Of a DNA stretch of 64,000 nt, positions 33,871 to 46,599 are shown in pieces. The notes beneath the pieces were generated by a model, which had not been told where the DNA came from, did no database searches, and saw only the letters and a list, made by a program, of their open reading frames with translations. Origin of the DNA: Vitis vinifera. Its lineage: Eukaryota > Streptophyta > Magnoliopsida > Vitales > Vitaceae. The position numbers and the translations under genes are program-made. The stretch is taken from positions 1,501,001 through 1,565,000 of the forward strand of contig NC_081818.1 in NCBI RefSeq assembly GCF_030704535.1, written 5' to 3'. Each line of letters starts with the position of its first letter. Position 1 is the stretch's first letter.

Positions 33871-35114
33871 GCTTCTTGATTAAGGCTGAAGTGGAAGCCA
33901 AAACGTTAATTTCAAAGAGCAATCATGGGGTGTTGAAAGTTTGGTTCAGCAGTAAATATCTTTATAAATAAGCTCAAAAGTGTTTATCAAAGGTTCATAT
34001 TGGTTACCCGTCTTTATTTCTTTCTACCTCTTCATACTAAACTGTACAATTATATGATTATAATTGTTTTTATTTCATAAATGGTGGAAGAAAAAGAAAG
34101 GATATCTCTTCAAATCATAAAAATGATAGAAGGAATTTTTAAGTTTTCTACATTACAAAATTGGTCTTCTAATACAAGACTTTTGGATGCCTTGATAAAT
34201 TGGTTCATCTACCGGTCTTTTCATTCATATTTTCAAAGGAATAAATCTATACTGAATTTAAATATAATTGTGTATGTCTTTAAGTTATAGAAAATGCTAA
34301 CATGTTTCTCTCTTTAGAACCTCAAATTCCTTTTTCATCCTCATGTGTTTGAACTTTGACATTAGTAATCTCTAATGCTGAAAATGTCTACAAAATAATA
34401 AAAAATTAAAGAATTTTGAATAATATAATCACTCAATTGTGTGTTTTAAAAATATCTAAACATATGAATATAATGCAATATTAAGTTAGAATACATATGT
34501 CATTATCGTTATTATTATATCATAATTTCAAATACTCGTTGGTCTAGACTTAGAGACAATCAAAATTAAAATATGTAATAATTATTCAATAATGTCTTTA
34601 AATATATCAAAACACATGAATATAGTGAAATATTAAGTGTTCATTAACACACCAGCCCACAAGCTTTTAGAATATGCATATATTATTATTATTATTCTTA
34701 TGATCATCATCATCATCATTATACTATCATTATTTTTATAACAAGTTTTTTAAGGTTTGAAAGCCAAATATATTCAAATATTCAATGACAGCTATGTGGG
34801 CTATGCCACTGATATTTTTTAGCAATGACATAATTAAAAAATTCAATTGATTTTATGTTTGAAATTTAAAATCAAGTTCGAATGCAACATTGCATGAGAA
34901 GGAAGAAAATGTACCGTGAATTTATACCATGGATTATACATATCAAGAATAAAATATATATAAATAAATTAGGCATAAATGAAAAGAAAGGAAAAAAACT
35001 AAAAGAAGGAATTATTCACTTTGTAAGCATGTGCTCCTTCCTTGTCCACCTATTTACTTGTTTTTTTTTTCATCAACATTAATTCTTTAGTATTATTTTC
35101 ATGAATGAGTTATG

Positions 35115-35234
35115 GTGTGTTTGACAACAAGTTTAGAAAATGTTTTTAGCTTTTTTAATACTTAAAAAAAAAAATTATCAAACACTAAGAAAGTTATAAA
35201 TACTTTTTAGAATCACTATCTAACGACTTTTTAC
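35115..35234. mobile_element. About 120-bp MITE-like insertion, absent from the sister unit
   Basis: TTATG flanks both ends (35110-35114 and 35235-35239). The sister unit near 40262 reads straight from ATGAATGAGTT to TGTTGCCATAAATGGC without it. The insert begins GTGTGTTTGACAACAAG and is T- and A-rich, like small hAT-type MITEs, but I could not align clean inverted ends. Confidence 0.5.
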
Positions 35235-35349
35235 TTATGTTGCTATAAATGGCATAGAGAGCACCACTTGAGCCGTCCCAAGAATAAATCCAATCATATT
35301 TTGGTACCTATATAAAATTTTGAGTTATAAGATTAATATTTTATATCCA

Positions 35350-35805
35350 ATGCATTGTCTCAATCACAACTGTGAAGCATCTAATTGCTTTCAATGAGAT
35401 GCATTGAAGAGAAGTAATATATAGGAAATGAGCCACAGGCCCCCAAAGCATATTTAAGAACTTAACCTTGACAATTAGTAAAGTGTTTTCCAATTAGAAA
35501 AAGGGAAAATGTATAATCCTTGAAGAGTTGGTGACTGCAGGTTAAGCATCAAACATACTTTAAATATAATATAAGCAAATAGTCTCAAGGTTATATGAGA
35601 GTGATTTTTCACTCAAAAACCATATATAACCCTACTACATCCATAAGTAAATCCCACATTCGAAATCAATATTACACACACATATACTCAAAAACCATAT
35701 ATAAACAGGTATGCTCTTGGGCCTGCACAAACAAACCCCATACGTTCTATACATACACATATATATACTTACCCTTATTTTAATGGTGTATGTGGAAGGA
35801 ATGAT

Positions 35806-35848
<43 letters not shown>

Positions 35849-35985
35849 TTTGCATTTGGAAGGAATGATGTGATATATGACTTTCCTTTTCTTAATTTTT
35901 CCATCATCAATGGGAATACACATTTGTACATCCCAAAGATCAATTGTAAACAACAAGAATTCATCATAACAATTTATCAATGGGA
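35350..35985 (-). other. Orphan type I 3' flank (ghost module A)
   Basis: It matches the sequence immediately 3' of DUF538 copy 9 (62660-63100), including CCACATTCGAAATC and CATCATCAATGGGAATACAC, but similarity stops after TTCATCATAA, just where the gene would follow. No DUF538 remnant lies to its right. Confidence 0.6.
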
Positions 35986-36204
35986 TCACATTTAAGATCA
36001 ATTTATATCTTGAAGTAATCTCACTCTCACTAGTTACCTTTTGTGATGCGAATTGGGTGGTACTTATGTCATCTTACTAATAGAAGCACTACATGACTTT
36101 GTGTTTTTCTTGGATCCAATTCATCTCTTTGGTTTTCAAGGAAACAACAAACTATTTTTAAAGTATCGAAGTAGAATATAGAACCCTTAGGTCTATGGCA
36201 ATAG

Positions 36205-36620
36205 AAGTAACATCTCTAATTTATCTCCTTCGAGAAATTGAGATTCCTCTTTTAATCATAACTTCTAATTAACAATCAAAGTGCCTTACACATGATTGGA
36301 AATCAATTTTATCATGCACATTCCTAAAAAATAAAATTGGATTATCATTTTATAAGGGAAAAGATGGCTCCAGGAGTACTCATCATCAAATCTCCTAGTC
36401 AACTATAAGTAGAAGTAACATGTATAATTTATCTCCTTCGAAAAATTGAAATTCCTCTTTCAATCACAACTTCTAAGTAATAATCAAAGTGCCCTACACA
36501 TGATTGAAAATTAAATCTATTACGCACATTCCTAAGATATAAAATTGGATTATCATTTTATCAAGGAGAAGATAGTCACAAGAGCACTTGTCATTAAAAC
36601 TCTTAACTATAAATAGTAGA
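36205..36620. repeat. 208-bp direct duplication within the unit
   Basis: AATTTATCTCCTTCGA with AATTGA and ATTCCTCTTT, then ACACATGATTG, occurs near 36217 and again near 36425. The sister unit at 41184-41600 has the same two copies; the unit at 47360 has one. Confidence 0.75.
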
Positions 36621-37986
36621 TGTTTTTACCAATCAATTATCAAGGGAGTTCTTCTAGAAATTTACTTTCAAGTTGGGAGTTCACCTTTTGCCTCTCACCA
36701 ACTTGAGATGGCCTAAATGATAATTCAAAATCTCTAAGTGAATCAAATCTATTAAGGCCTAATGTAAGCAACTTTAGCATAGCCTAGATATCAATAATCG
36801 AAGCTTAAGAATGGATAATCATTTCATACTAGGAGAAATGCAATACTTGGAGTCAAACTTTGCAAAATGTATGGCCATGTTCCATATTCAAGGCAAAATG
36901 AAGTTTAAAATCCATTGTTACATTTGATAATTAACATAATCAACCGCATAACTCTTACATTGGTTTTAATATACCCCTTATTTCCTTCTTTTAAGTTCTA
37001 ATATTGCATATATAGAATTGTAAACTATATATTTCAAATAATTATAAGAGAGTGAAATCTCATTTGCATTATTTAATTCTTGTATTATGAATCTCTTTCG
37101 CCCAACCCAACTTGAGTTTAACCTAATCCTTTGGGTAACTTGTATAATTATTTTTAATATCAAGGCTGAGTTTGGATTGAGTTTTCTCAAAGCACCCAAA
37201 CTTAATTCATGTTGGGACCAGACCAATCTTTAGGCAACCCAAGCTTAGTGTGAATCCAATTTACTATTTTTATAATATTTATAATTTTATTATCTTATAT
37301 AATAACATTCATTCTATTTTTTTTAAATTTTTTAAGAAAAATGTCAAAATTGTTATTACATCGTATACTATTTCATTTTTCTAAAAAGAAAAATAAACTT
37401 ATTTTTAACTTCTTGTTATTATCTTGAAATGTTAAATGTTTACATAAATGTATAGAAAAAGTTCTAAAAAACACTACGGATGATCCAACTTAACCCTATT
37501 TTAATTGAATTTTGATGCATATAACATAATTAACTTGACCAATATGAATTTAGAAAAATAAGATTAAGTACGACTTAAGTTGAATACCTTGGATCAAAGA
37601 TGGACTCAAGTTGAATGTTTATTAATTTGGATTGAGTTTAGGTTAAGGGCAACCAAAACTCGACCTAGCAAGCATGAGTTGTGGATTTAAGTTAAATTAT
37701 CATCTCATCCTATCTCAAACTAAAAAACAAGTAAATTCCACCTTAATCAACTTGACCCTCGACTACAAGTATCAACAGTCAAACAAAAGCAAATCACCAA
37801 ACTTATAAATAACTTATATATGTGAATGAAAGAAATCATTTTGTGTACATCTTGTTCCTCACTTTTCTTCCATCAATGTTAAACCCATACATAGTCTATA
37901 CTGTTTTGATGGATGAGAAACTTGTGCTGCCATCCCGTACATGGCATAGAGCAGCGCTAAGCTTCTAAATACTCCAAAATCTGTCT

Positions 37987-38511
37987 TCAACTCCCTTCAT
38001 ATGGAGAAACGAAAGGGTTTGTTCTAAGCTTCCTTACTTGCCCACCACCACATCGGAAGCCACACCCACATTGAGGGCTCTCCTCAAAGTAGTCGATGGG
38101 AAATACGGAAGACAAAACTCCCACAGAAAAAACAAGATCATCTCCGCTTCGGATGATCCCTTCTATCTCCACCCACACCAAGAACATCCTCTCATAAACG
38201 CCCTTCAATCTAAATAGCTTGCCATTTGATATGTAACCTTTGATAGTGGGCTTATACTTCAAATGATAGGAGCTTTTAAGAGAGAAGCTGCAGGTATGAT
38301 TGAAATGGACTGAGAATTCACCTGTGATGATGTTGAGGTCATAGTGTTTGACCCCTTTGGGAAGAAGGCCAACTGGGAAGTTGTAGTCCTCAAGAACCTC
38401 ATATGCTGTTCGGTTGTTAAGGGAGGAGATGGCTGGAGCTGATTGTATCAGGATTAGGATGATCAGGATTGCTGGTAGAGGAATATATCTTTGGTTTTTG
38501 GCTGAACCCAT
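37987..38511 (-). CDS. DUF538 protein, array copy 5 (174 aa)
   Basis: A complete copy. Signal peptide about 1-30 (PLPAILIILILI core, SAPAISS cut region). Domain: YEVLEDYNFPVGLLPKG, YDLNIITGEFSVHF, Cys in HTCSFSL, SYHLKYKPTIKGYISNGKL, and PQCGCGFRC. The tail GGGQVRKLRTNPF ends SPYEGS, the standard form of the younger group. Start at 38511 agrees with sisters. Its promoter side keeps the TATA block, but homology to sister genes ends at about 38570; from there on it matches 50390-50600 and 56380-56620 instead, so a recombination joint lies close above the TATA box. Confidence 0.93.
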   Translation of the reverse strand: MGSAKNQRYIPLPAILIILILIQSAPAISSLNNRTAYEVLEDYNFPVGLLPKGVKHYDLNIITGEFSVHFNHTCSFSLKSSYHLKYKPTIKGYISNGKLFRLKGVYERMFLVWVEIEGIIRSGDDLVFSVGVLSSVFPIDYFEESPQCGCGFRCGGGQVRKLRTNPFVSPYEGS

Positions 38512-38558
38512 CTCTTGTGTCTATTGGAAGGTTGTTGGAGCCTGAAGTTGAGCCAGTT

Positions 38559-38566
38559 CTCTTATA
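38559..38566 (-). promoter_or_regulatory. TATA box of DUF538 copy 5
   Basis: TATAAGAG on the minus strand, 48 bases above the start codon. Confidence 0.65.
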
Positions 38567-41500
38567 GAACATGTGAGAATGGGATTGACACGTGTGAGAT
38601 GGAGGGGTGAATAACTTGATTTTTGGGAAGCATAGCTCACATTTATAGTGGATTAGTGTGTTTGTTAACAATGCATAACACGAAATAATAAGAAACATTA
38701 TAGATTTCAATTTCAGACGCATACAAATCTAATGGAAATTGATAGATTAAAAATTTAATTAAGCAATAATACTTTTTCCCTTGATCTATAATGCGGAATA
38801 CAAACTTGAGTTACTTTGTTAATCAATTCAAGATCTTTAAGTCATTACTTATTTAATTAATACAAAAATATATGTGGTGGGTAGTAGTTTTCAAAGTAAA
38901 ACAACCTTAAAATTTTTTTGGCCTCAAGACATTAACCAAAATTATAAATATTAGTAATGCCTTCTCATCAAACCCTTTTAGATTCATGTGGGTTACCTAG
39001 TTATTTATCCCACGTCATCAAAGATTCACATGGGTTATGCTTTCATTTATTACACCTTATCAAAGATTCATGTAGGTTACCGTCATTATTTTCTTTCTAT
39101 TTTTTCATACTGTTATGCATAATTATATGGTTATAATTATTTTTATTTCATAAATGATGGAAGAAAAAGAAAAGATGTCTCTTCAAATCATGAAAACTTT
39201 CTACCTCTCCATAATAATTATATGATTATAATGGTTTTTATTTCATAAATGGTGAAATAAAAAGAAAGGATGTCTCTTCAAATCTGAAAAACGACAAACG
39301 AATTTTTAAATTCTCAACATTACAAAATTAGTCTTCTAATACAAGACTTTTAGATGTGTTAATGAATTCGTTCCTCTACCAATCTTTTCATTTATATTTT
39401 CAAAGGAATAAATCTAAATATAATTGTGTCTTTTAAGTTATCGAAAATGCTAACATGTTTCCCTCTTTAGAACCTCAAATTCTTTTTTCATCTTCATGAG
39501 TACGAACTTTGACTTTGGGAATCTCCAACTCTGAAAATATCTATGAAATAATTAAAAAAATATTAAAGAACATTAAAGAACTTCAAATACTACATATTAT
39601 CAATAGTGGTTTAGTGATAATCTAGGTTAAGATACATACTAATCACTCAATTGCGTGTTTTAAAAAATCCAAACATATGAACATAGTGCATATTAAGTTG
39701 GAATACATATGTCATTATCATTATTATTATATCATAATTTCAAATACTCATAGATTTAGACTTAGAAACAATTCCATTTAAATTATGTAATAATTATTCA
39801 ATGATGTCTTTAAATATATCAAAACACATGAATATAGTGAAATATTAAGTGTTCATCAACACCCCGGTCCACAAGCTTTTGAAATATGCATATATTATTA
39901 TTATTATTATTAGTTTTTTTTAAAGTTTGAAAGCCAAATATTGAATGATAGCTATATGGGCTATGCCACTGGTATTTACTAGCAATGACATAATTAAAAC
40001 ATTCAATTGATACTATATTTGAAATTTAAAATCCAATTCGAATTCAACATAGCATGACAAGGAAGAAAATGTACCACAACTTTTGAGTTTATACCATGGA
40101 TCATACATATCAAGAATCAAATATATATAAATAAATTAGGCATAAATGAAAAATAAATGAAAAAAAACAAGTTCTCTTTGTATACATCTGCTTCTCCCTT
40201 GTCTTCCTATTTACATGTTTTTTTTTTTCATCAACTTTAATTCTTGAGTACTGTTTTCATGAATGAGTTCCATGTGTTGCCATAAATGGCCTAGAGAGCA
40301 CCGGCTGAGCCGTTCCAAGGATAAGTCCAATCATATTTTGGTACCTATATAAGATTAATATTTTATGTCCAACGCATTGTCTCAATCACAACTGTGAAAC
40401 ATCAAATTGCTTTCTAGGAGATGCATTGAAGAGAAATAATACATGGGAAATGAGCTACAGTCCCAAAGCATCTTCAAGAGTTTAAGCTTAATAATTAGTT
40501 AAGCATTTTCTAATAAAAAAAGGGAAAATGTATAACCCTTAAAGAGTTGGTGACTGCAGGTTAAGCATCAAGCACACTTTTAGTATAAGATATGCAGAAG
40601 GAAAGGCCTCAAGATATACATATATAGCACGATAAGCAAATAGTCTCAAGGTTATATGAGAATGGTTTCTCACTCAAAAACCATATAGAAATGAGTGTGC
40701 TCTTGGGCCTGCACATACAAACCCTAGTACGTTGATAGGTAAATCCCACATTCGAAATCTATATCATAAATGACAGTGATAATGAATCGATGATATATAT
40801 ATAAATGCATTCTGCACCTTACCTTTATTTTTTATGGTGCATATGGAAGGATGTAATATATGACTCTCCTTTTCTTACTTTTTCCATCATCAATAGGAAT
40901 ACACATTTGTACATGCCAAAGATCAACTGTAAACAAAAATAATTCATCATTATAATTTATCAATGGGAACACATTTAAGATCAATTTACATCTTAAAGTA
41001 ATCCCACTCTTACTACCTTTTGGGATGCAAATTGGGTAGTATGTATGTCATCTTACTAGTAGAAGTACTACACATCTTTGTGTTTTTCTTGGATCCAATT
41101 CATCTTTTGGTCTTCAAAGAAATAACCAACTATTTTTAGAGAAAGTGTCTAAGTATATAGAACCCTTATGTCTATTACAATAGAGGTAACATTTCTAATT
41201 TATCTTCTTCAAGAAATTGTAATTCATTTTTCAATAAGAACTTCTAATTAACAATCAAAATGCCTTACACATGATTGAAAATCAATCTTATCATGCACAT
41301 TTCTAACAAATAAAATTGGATTATCATTTTATGAGGGAAAAGATAGTCACAAGAGCACTCATCATGAAATCTCCTACTCAACTATAAGTAGAAGCAACAT
41401 GTCTTATTTAATTATCTCCTTCGAGAAATTGCAATTTCTTTTTCAATTGCAACTTCTAAGTAACAATCAAAGTGCCTTACACATGATTGAAAAACAAATC

Positions 41501-43025
41501 TATCATGTACATTCCCAATATATAAAATTCGATCATCATTTTATTAGGGAAAAGATAACAATAAGAGCACTCATCATCAATTCTCCTACTTAAATATAAA
41601 TGGTAGAGTTTTTACCAATCAATTATCAAGGGAGTCCTTTGAGATATTTATGTTCAAGTTGGAAGTTGACCTTTTGCCACTCACCAACTTGAGATGACCT
41701 AATACAGTAGCCTTAATTAAGCACTAAATAATAATTCAAAAATCTCAAAGTGAATCAAATCTATTAAAGCTTAATGTAAGCAACTTTAGCGTAGATATCA
41801 ATAATCCAAGCTTAAGAATGGATAATCATTTCATAATAGGAGAAAATCAATGGCCATATTCCCTATTCAAGACTAAATGAAGTTTAAAATCTATTATTAC
41901 ATTTGATAATTAATATAATCAACGGCATAACTCTTACATTGGTTTTAATATTCCCCTTATTTTCTTCTTCTAAGATTGTATATATAGAATGTTCTTTAAC
42001 TAATCATAAGAGAGTGAAATCTCACTTGCATTATTCAATTCTTGTATTATGAACCTCTTTAGGCCCAACCCAACTTGAGTTTTACCTGATCCTTGGTTAG
42101 CTTGTGTAATTATTTGTGTAATTATTTTTAATATTAAGGTTGACTTTGGATTGAGTTTTCTCAAAGCATCCAAACTTAATTCATGTTGGGAGCGCCAATA
42201 TTTGGGCAACCCATGCTTAGCATGAATCCAATTTACTATCTTAATATTTGTAGTTTTAATATCTTGTATAATAGCATTCATTCTATACTATTTTATTTTT
42301 CTAAAAAGAAAGATAAACTTATTTTTAACTTCTTGTTATTAGCTTAAAATACAATTTTATTTACTATTTAAATGTTGACATAAATATATGAAAAAAAGTA
42401 CTAAAAAACACTATATATAGATGATCCAACTTAACCCAACTTTAATTTGATTTTGATGCATATAACCTAATTAACCTGACCAACATGAGCTCAGAAAAAT
42501 AAGATTAAGTAGGATTTAATTAAGTTGAATACCTTGGATCAAAGATGGACTTAAGTTGATTGTTTATTAATTTGGATTGAGTTTAAGTCAAGGTCAACCA
42601 ACACTTGACCTAGTAGGCATGAGTTACGGACCTAATTATCTTCTAGTGCTTTTAATATTTGATTGCTAAATAAGGTTTAATGACATTCAAGTATTAATTA
42701 TTATTATTATTATTATTATATGCTTTTAATATGTTTTATCATCCCATCCTATCTCAAACTAAAAAAACAAGTAAATTCCACCTTAATCAACTTGACCCTC
42801 GACTACACGTTTGTGACAAACAAAAGCAAATCACCAAACTTATAAATAACTTATATATGTGAATGAAAGAAATCATCCTGTTTACATCTTGCTCCCCACT
42901 TTTCTTCCATCAATGTTAAACCCATACATAGTCTATACTGTTTTGATGGATGAGAAACTTGTGCTGCCATCCAGTACATGGCATAGAGCAGCGCTAAGCT
43001 TCTAAACACTCCAAAATCTTTGTCT
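38567..43025. repeat. Duplicated spacer between DUF538 copies 5 and 6
   Basis: Same module order as the previous spacer: a GTGTGTTTGTTAACAAT block (38580-38760) shared with 50.4 and 56.4 kb, the CAAGACTTTTAGATG block (39120-39440), the ghost module (40380-40975), the 207-base duplication (41184-41600), and the type II 3' flank (41870-43020). ATT repeats sit near 39890 and 42700. No gene is supported; the frame at 42851-43039 is a reading of the conserved 3' flank. Confidence 0.7.
40380..40975 (-). other. Orphan type I 3' flank (ghost module B)
   Basis: This carries the same landmarks as ghost module A, including CCACATTCGAAATC and GGAATACACATTTGTACATG, and likewise loses similarity after TTCATCAT with no gene following. 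Confidence 0.6.
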
Positions 43026-43556
43026 TCAACTCCATTCATAAGGGAAAACGAAAGGGTTTGTTCTAAGCTTCCTTACTTGCCCACCACCACATTGGAAGCC
43101 ACACCCACATTGAGGGCTCTTCTCAAAATAGTCTATGGGAAATACGGAGGACAAAACTCCCACAGAAAAAACAAGATCATCTCCACTCCGGACGATCTCT
43201 ACTATCTTCTTCCACACAAAGAACAACCTCGCATAAACGCCCTCCATGCTAGATAGATTGCCATTTGATATGTATCCTTTGATAGTGGGCTTGTACTTCA
43301 AATGGTAGGAGCTTTCAAGAGAGAAGCTGCACGTATCATTGAAATAGACTGAGAATTGACCTGTGGTGATATTGAGGTCATAGCCTGTGATCCCTTGGGG
43401 AAGAAGGCCAACTGGGAAGTTGTAGTCCTCAAGAACCTCATATGCTGTTCGGCTGTCAATGGAGGAAATGGCAGGAGTTGAGTGTATCAGGATTAGGCTG
43501 ATCAGGATTGCTGCTAGAGGCAGTCTGTGGGTTGTGGCTGAAGCTGCTGAACGCAT
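43026..43556 (-). CDS. DUF538 protein, array copy 6 (176 aa)
   Basis: The start at 43556 gives MRSAASATTHRLPLAA, three residues longer before the hydrophobic core than sisters because of a small in-frame addition (AASA). An upstream in-frame ATG-like start at 43697 would pass through the TATA region and is rejected. Signal peptide about 1-31. Domain: YEVLEDYNFPVGLLPQG, YDLNITTGQFSVYF, CSFSLESSYHLKYKPTIKG, PQCGCGFQC; tail GGGQVRKLRTNPFVFPYEWS. All conserved Cys are present and the frame is clean, so it looks functional. Confidence 0.93.
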   Translation of the reverse strand: MRSAASATTHRLPLAAILISLILIHSTPAISSIDSRTAYEVLEDYNFPVGLLPQGITGYDLNITTGQFSVYFNDTCSFSLESSYHLKYKPTIKGYISNGNLSSMEGVYARLFFVWKKIVEIVRSGDDLVFSVGVLSSVFPIDYFEKSPQCGCGFQCGGGQVRKLRTNPFVFPYEWS

Positions 43557-43608
43557 CTCTTCTCTGTCTATTGGAAGGTTGTTGAAGCCTGAAGTTGGGC
43601 AGCTGGTT

Positions 43609-43616
43609 CTCTTATA
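43609..43616 (-). promoter_or_regulatory. TATA box of DUF538 copy 6
   Basis: TATAAGAG on the minus strand within GAAGCTATAAGAGAACC, 53 bases above the start codon. Confidence 0.65.
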
Positions 43617-43837
43617 GCTTCTTGATAAAGGCTGGAGTGGAAGCCAAAACAATAATTTCAAAGAGCAATCATGGGATGCTGAATGTTGGTTCAACAATAT
43701 TAAATAACTTCATAAATAAGCTAAAAAAAGGCTTATCTAAGAAGCAATAGTGCAACATGCATCCAAAAACTTTGATGGAGCTTAGAAAAGAACAGTTTCT
43801 TCTATGTTCTCAGAAGCCTATTATATGGACATTTTGT

Positions 43838-45983
43838 CTTCTGTATCAAGGTTGTATTTTCCTATAGATTTTAGGGCCTTATGCTTAGGGGAAGAAATAT
43901 TTTTAGGTTTTTAATATTTAGATATTTACGTTCTTGGAAAATTAATATATTCTTTTAATTATCATTTTCTTACAATTTTCCAAAGTTTTATAAAATTTAA
44001 GGAAGATGGACATGAATTTATTATTCTTCTTGTTATGATTAGGATAATTTTAATTAATCTATAGAATGATTTTGATAAATACTGTTTTTTTTTTTAATAC
44101 TTCAAGATGTGGATTTAGTGTTTATGAAAAATTTAGAGTTATGTGGATTTGTTTCTTCCTTTTTTTTTCGAAGGAAATCAAATTAATTTGTTTCTTTTTA
44201 GTAATCTATGGAACCCAAAAGTGTTCAATATATTTGAATCATCCCTATGTGTATAGAATAAAAGTATTTGAAAATTCATGATGTGAAGAAGGTTAGCTTG
44301 GATAAATTCAAAATTCAATATCTCTAATCCAATAATGAAAGTCATCACTTGCAAAAGTGGAAAAATCCCCAAAGTAGGATGTGGAATTATATAGATGATG
44401 AAAATCCTATTTTATTTTATTCTAAAATTTCCAAACCAAATAAAAAAAAATCAATTTTTTTGGGGAATTATGAAGTCACATGATATGTATGAACATCTAT
44501 GTGAAAGAAATTAAGTTCCGTTAAACAAGAATTTGACTAGATGAAATTCAAATTGAATATGTTCTACTTTTACATCTTAAATTAGTTAGTTGAAATAACA
44601 ATGTGAGATGAAAAGGGAATTTTATGTTGTTAATTATTTTAGTCTTTGGAATTGAAGATTTACTTTCTTCACTTATGTTTCAACTAACTAATTTAAGATG
44701 TAAAAGTGAAGAAAGAACAAAATTTTTAATCTTTATTTTTTTTTGAATTCCATAAATTACATTATTTTGGTTCTTTTCAAAGATTGTTGAATAATTTTCT
44801 ATGCTCTATTATATCTAGATTACTTAATTTATGACTACGTTTCTTAAAATTATAATTCTAAGAGTGTTGAAGTATTCTAGGAAGTGGTAAAAATGTTTAA
44901 TCTTAACCTTTAAGAATTTAGAAATTTATTTGAAATTCCTTCGATTTTTGTTCAATTAGAATTTCCTTGTAATGCTAGAATATATTTTACGAAGTTGAGT
45001 CAATAAGATTTAGAGCTTCATATGTTTACAATTTTCGTAATATATAAAGAGAGAAAATCTATTTTTATTTGGATTATCTTTTGAAACTTTGTTTTTTCCT
45101 ATGTTGGAGTGAATTTGGATATTTGGTATTTTATTCCACTTTGATTATTTTATCATTCTTAAATGTCTTATATTTGTCATTTTTGTAACCAAAAGGGGAG
45201 TAAAAGGTTCATTCAGTTTATTGATTACATTACTTATTTAATTGGTGCCATACTATGTTTTTTTCAAGTTTACTATTTAAGTATATCCAAATTATAGGAA
45301 TTTGACATCATTGCATAAGAAGTGATTTAAACTAAGATTAGGATTGAGTTAATTTAGTGAGGTTTTATGAGAGTTATGGAGGACCTTATTATATTTTGTC
45401 ATAAAATTACCAAAGGTGAAAATTGTTAATTAGTATATTTTATTTAGTTGGCAATTTTGTTCATTTTTTATTAATTAGATGCAACTTACTTCCTTGGGTC
45501 TTATTTGTTTTAAGACAACTTCAAACCTTATCATATTTGGATTCGGGTCTTTCGAAGGCATAAATTAAAGATAAGTGCATATCTAAAAAAAAAAAAAAAA
45601 ATAGGAATGGAATACTTTATATTTTTTTAGTTTGGTTTCTACTATGTTTTTAATTCTAAAAATGTTTTTTGGTAAGTTTTAAAATTATGTTTATTTCTAA
45701 ATTGGTATTTGATTCTAACAAGAATTTTTACAATGTTTTGTGATAAATTTTAAAATTGTGTTTATCTCTAAATTGATATTTCATTCTAAAAAGGATTTTT
45801 GGTTGTTTTAGAATTTTGAAATTCTCTATAATTGTAAAAAGGATATAAATACAAATAGAGATATTTTATTTAATAAGGGTTGACTTTTATCAACGATAAG
45901 AAAACATTATCACTCATCGAAGTTTGATCTTCCAACTTTCAAACTTTTAAGATCTTTCCTAAGAATAACTTTCAATTTCAACA
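43838..45983 (+). mobile_element. Copia-type LTR retrotransposon fossil, 3' portion with one LTR
   Basis: An LTR-like segment (45424-45983) starts TGTTAATTAG and ends TTTCAACA; it is preceded by ATTACCAAAGGTGAAAAT, where a purine tract should be. Its sister LTR lies at 51497-52003. The part to the left (43838-45423) is non-coding; its first 100 bases match 53218-53330. It is a broken remnant with no enzyme genes visible. By eye the LTR copies differ a good deal, so it is old. Confidence 0.6.
44566..44707. repeat. Perfect 30-bp inverted repeat with 82-bp loop
   Basis: The arm 44566-44595 (ACTTTTACATCTTAAATTAG and on through TTAGTTGAAA) is the exact complement of 44678-44707. In RNA it would form a stable hairpin. 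It lies within the copia-type fossil; a small inserted fold-back element is possible. Confidence 0.9.
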
Positions 45984-46599
45984 AATGTCAAAGATCCTAT
46001 TGCAAAACTTCAGTAAGGGTTTCGAGGAATTATCTAAGGAGTAAAGGGGAATGTTTTATTGAAGATACAAAAATAAAAATAAAAATGTAGGTGTTGACAA
46101 TATAAGACTTTAGAGAGTAGGTGTATCTGATCATGCAAATTATGGACCATTTTCTAATAATTAGTGGATTATTTAACAATCAAGATATCACCCTTGGTGT
46201 TTTTTGTTTTTGTTTTTCTTTGTTTTTTTGTTTTTTTTTACATTTAGTAGTTTGCTAGATGGTTTTTCGATATTATATCTTGTGTATCATGTGAAATCAA
46301 TTTTATTTATTTATGCATGAAATTTTTGTGCTCATTAAAGAATTAATATAAAAGGAGAAACTTAAAACAAGTAATAAAAATATTAATCTATGGACTATTC
46401 CAAATACACATTAATTTTTTTAAAGTTTGAGAGCCAAATATTCAATGACAGCTATATGAACTATGACTTAATGAAGGCATTCAATTGATATTATATTTGA
46501 AATTTAAAATCCAATTTGAATTCAACATAGCATGCAAGGAAGAAAATGTACCACATCTTGTGAATTTATACTATGGATTATACATATCAAGAAACGACA

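Larger units (their letters stand above)
33871..37986. repeat. Duplicated spacer between DUF538 copies 4 and 5
   Basis: The spacer is built of modules that recur in the other units. Near 34000-34300 is TGATTATAATTGTTTTTATT and TAATACAAGACTTTTGGATG. Near 34740-35060 is CAAATATTCAATGACAGCTA. At 35350-35985 lies the orphan type I 3' flank. At 36000-36830 is a module with a 208-base internal duplication. At 36880-37980 is the type II 3' flank of copy 5. A run of AT units sits at 35809-35847. No gene is supported; listed frames here are AT-repeat or UTR readings. Confidence 0.7.

Noticed and set aside
33812-33922. N-terminal extension of copy 4 (also 43557-43697 for copy 6 and 55059-55163 for copy 8)
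   Set aside because: It would run through the TATA region and put residues before a clear signal peptide; sister genes start at the inner ATG.
35635-36001. Frames with alternating Tyr-Ile runs
   Set aside because: They encode an AT microsatellite; the same holds at 50855-51076.
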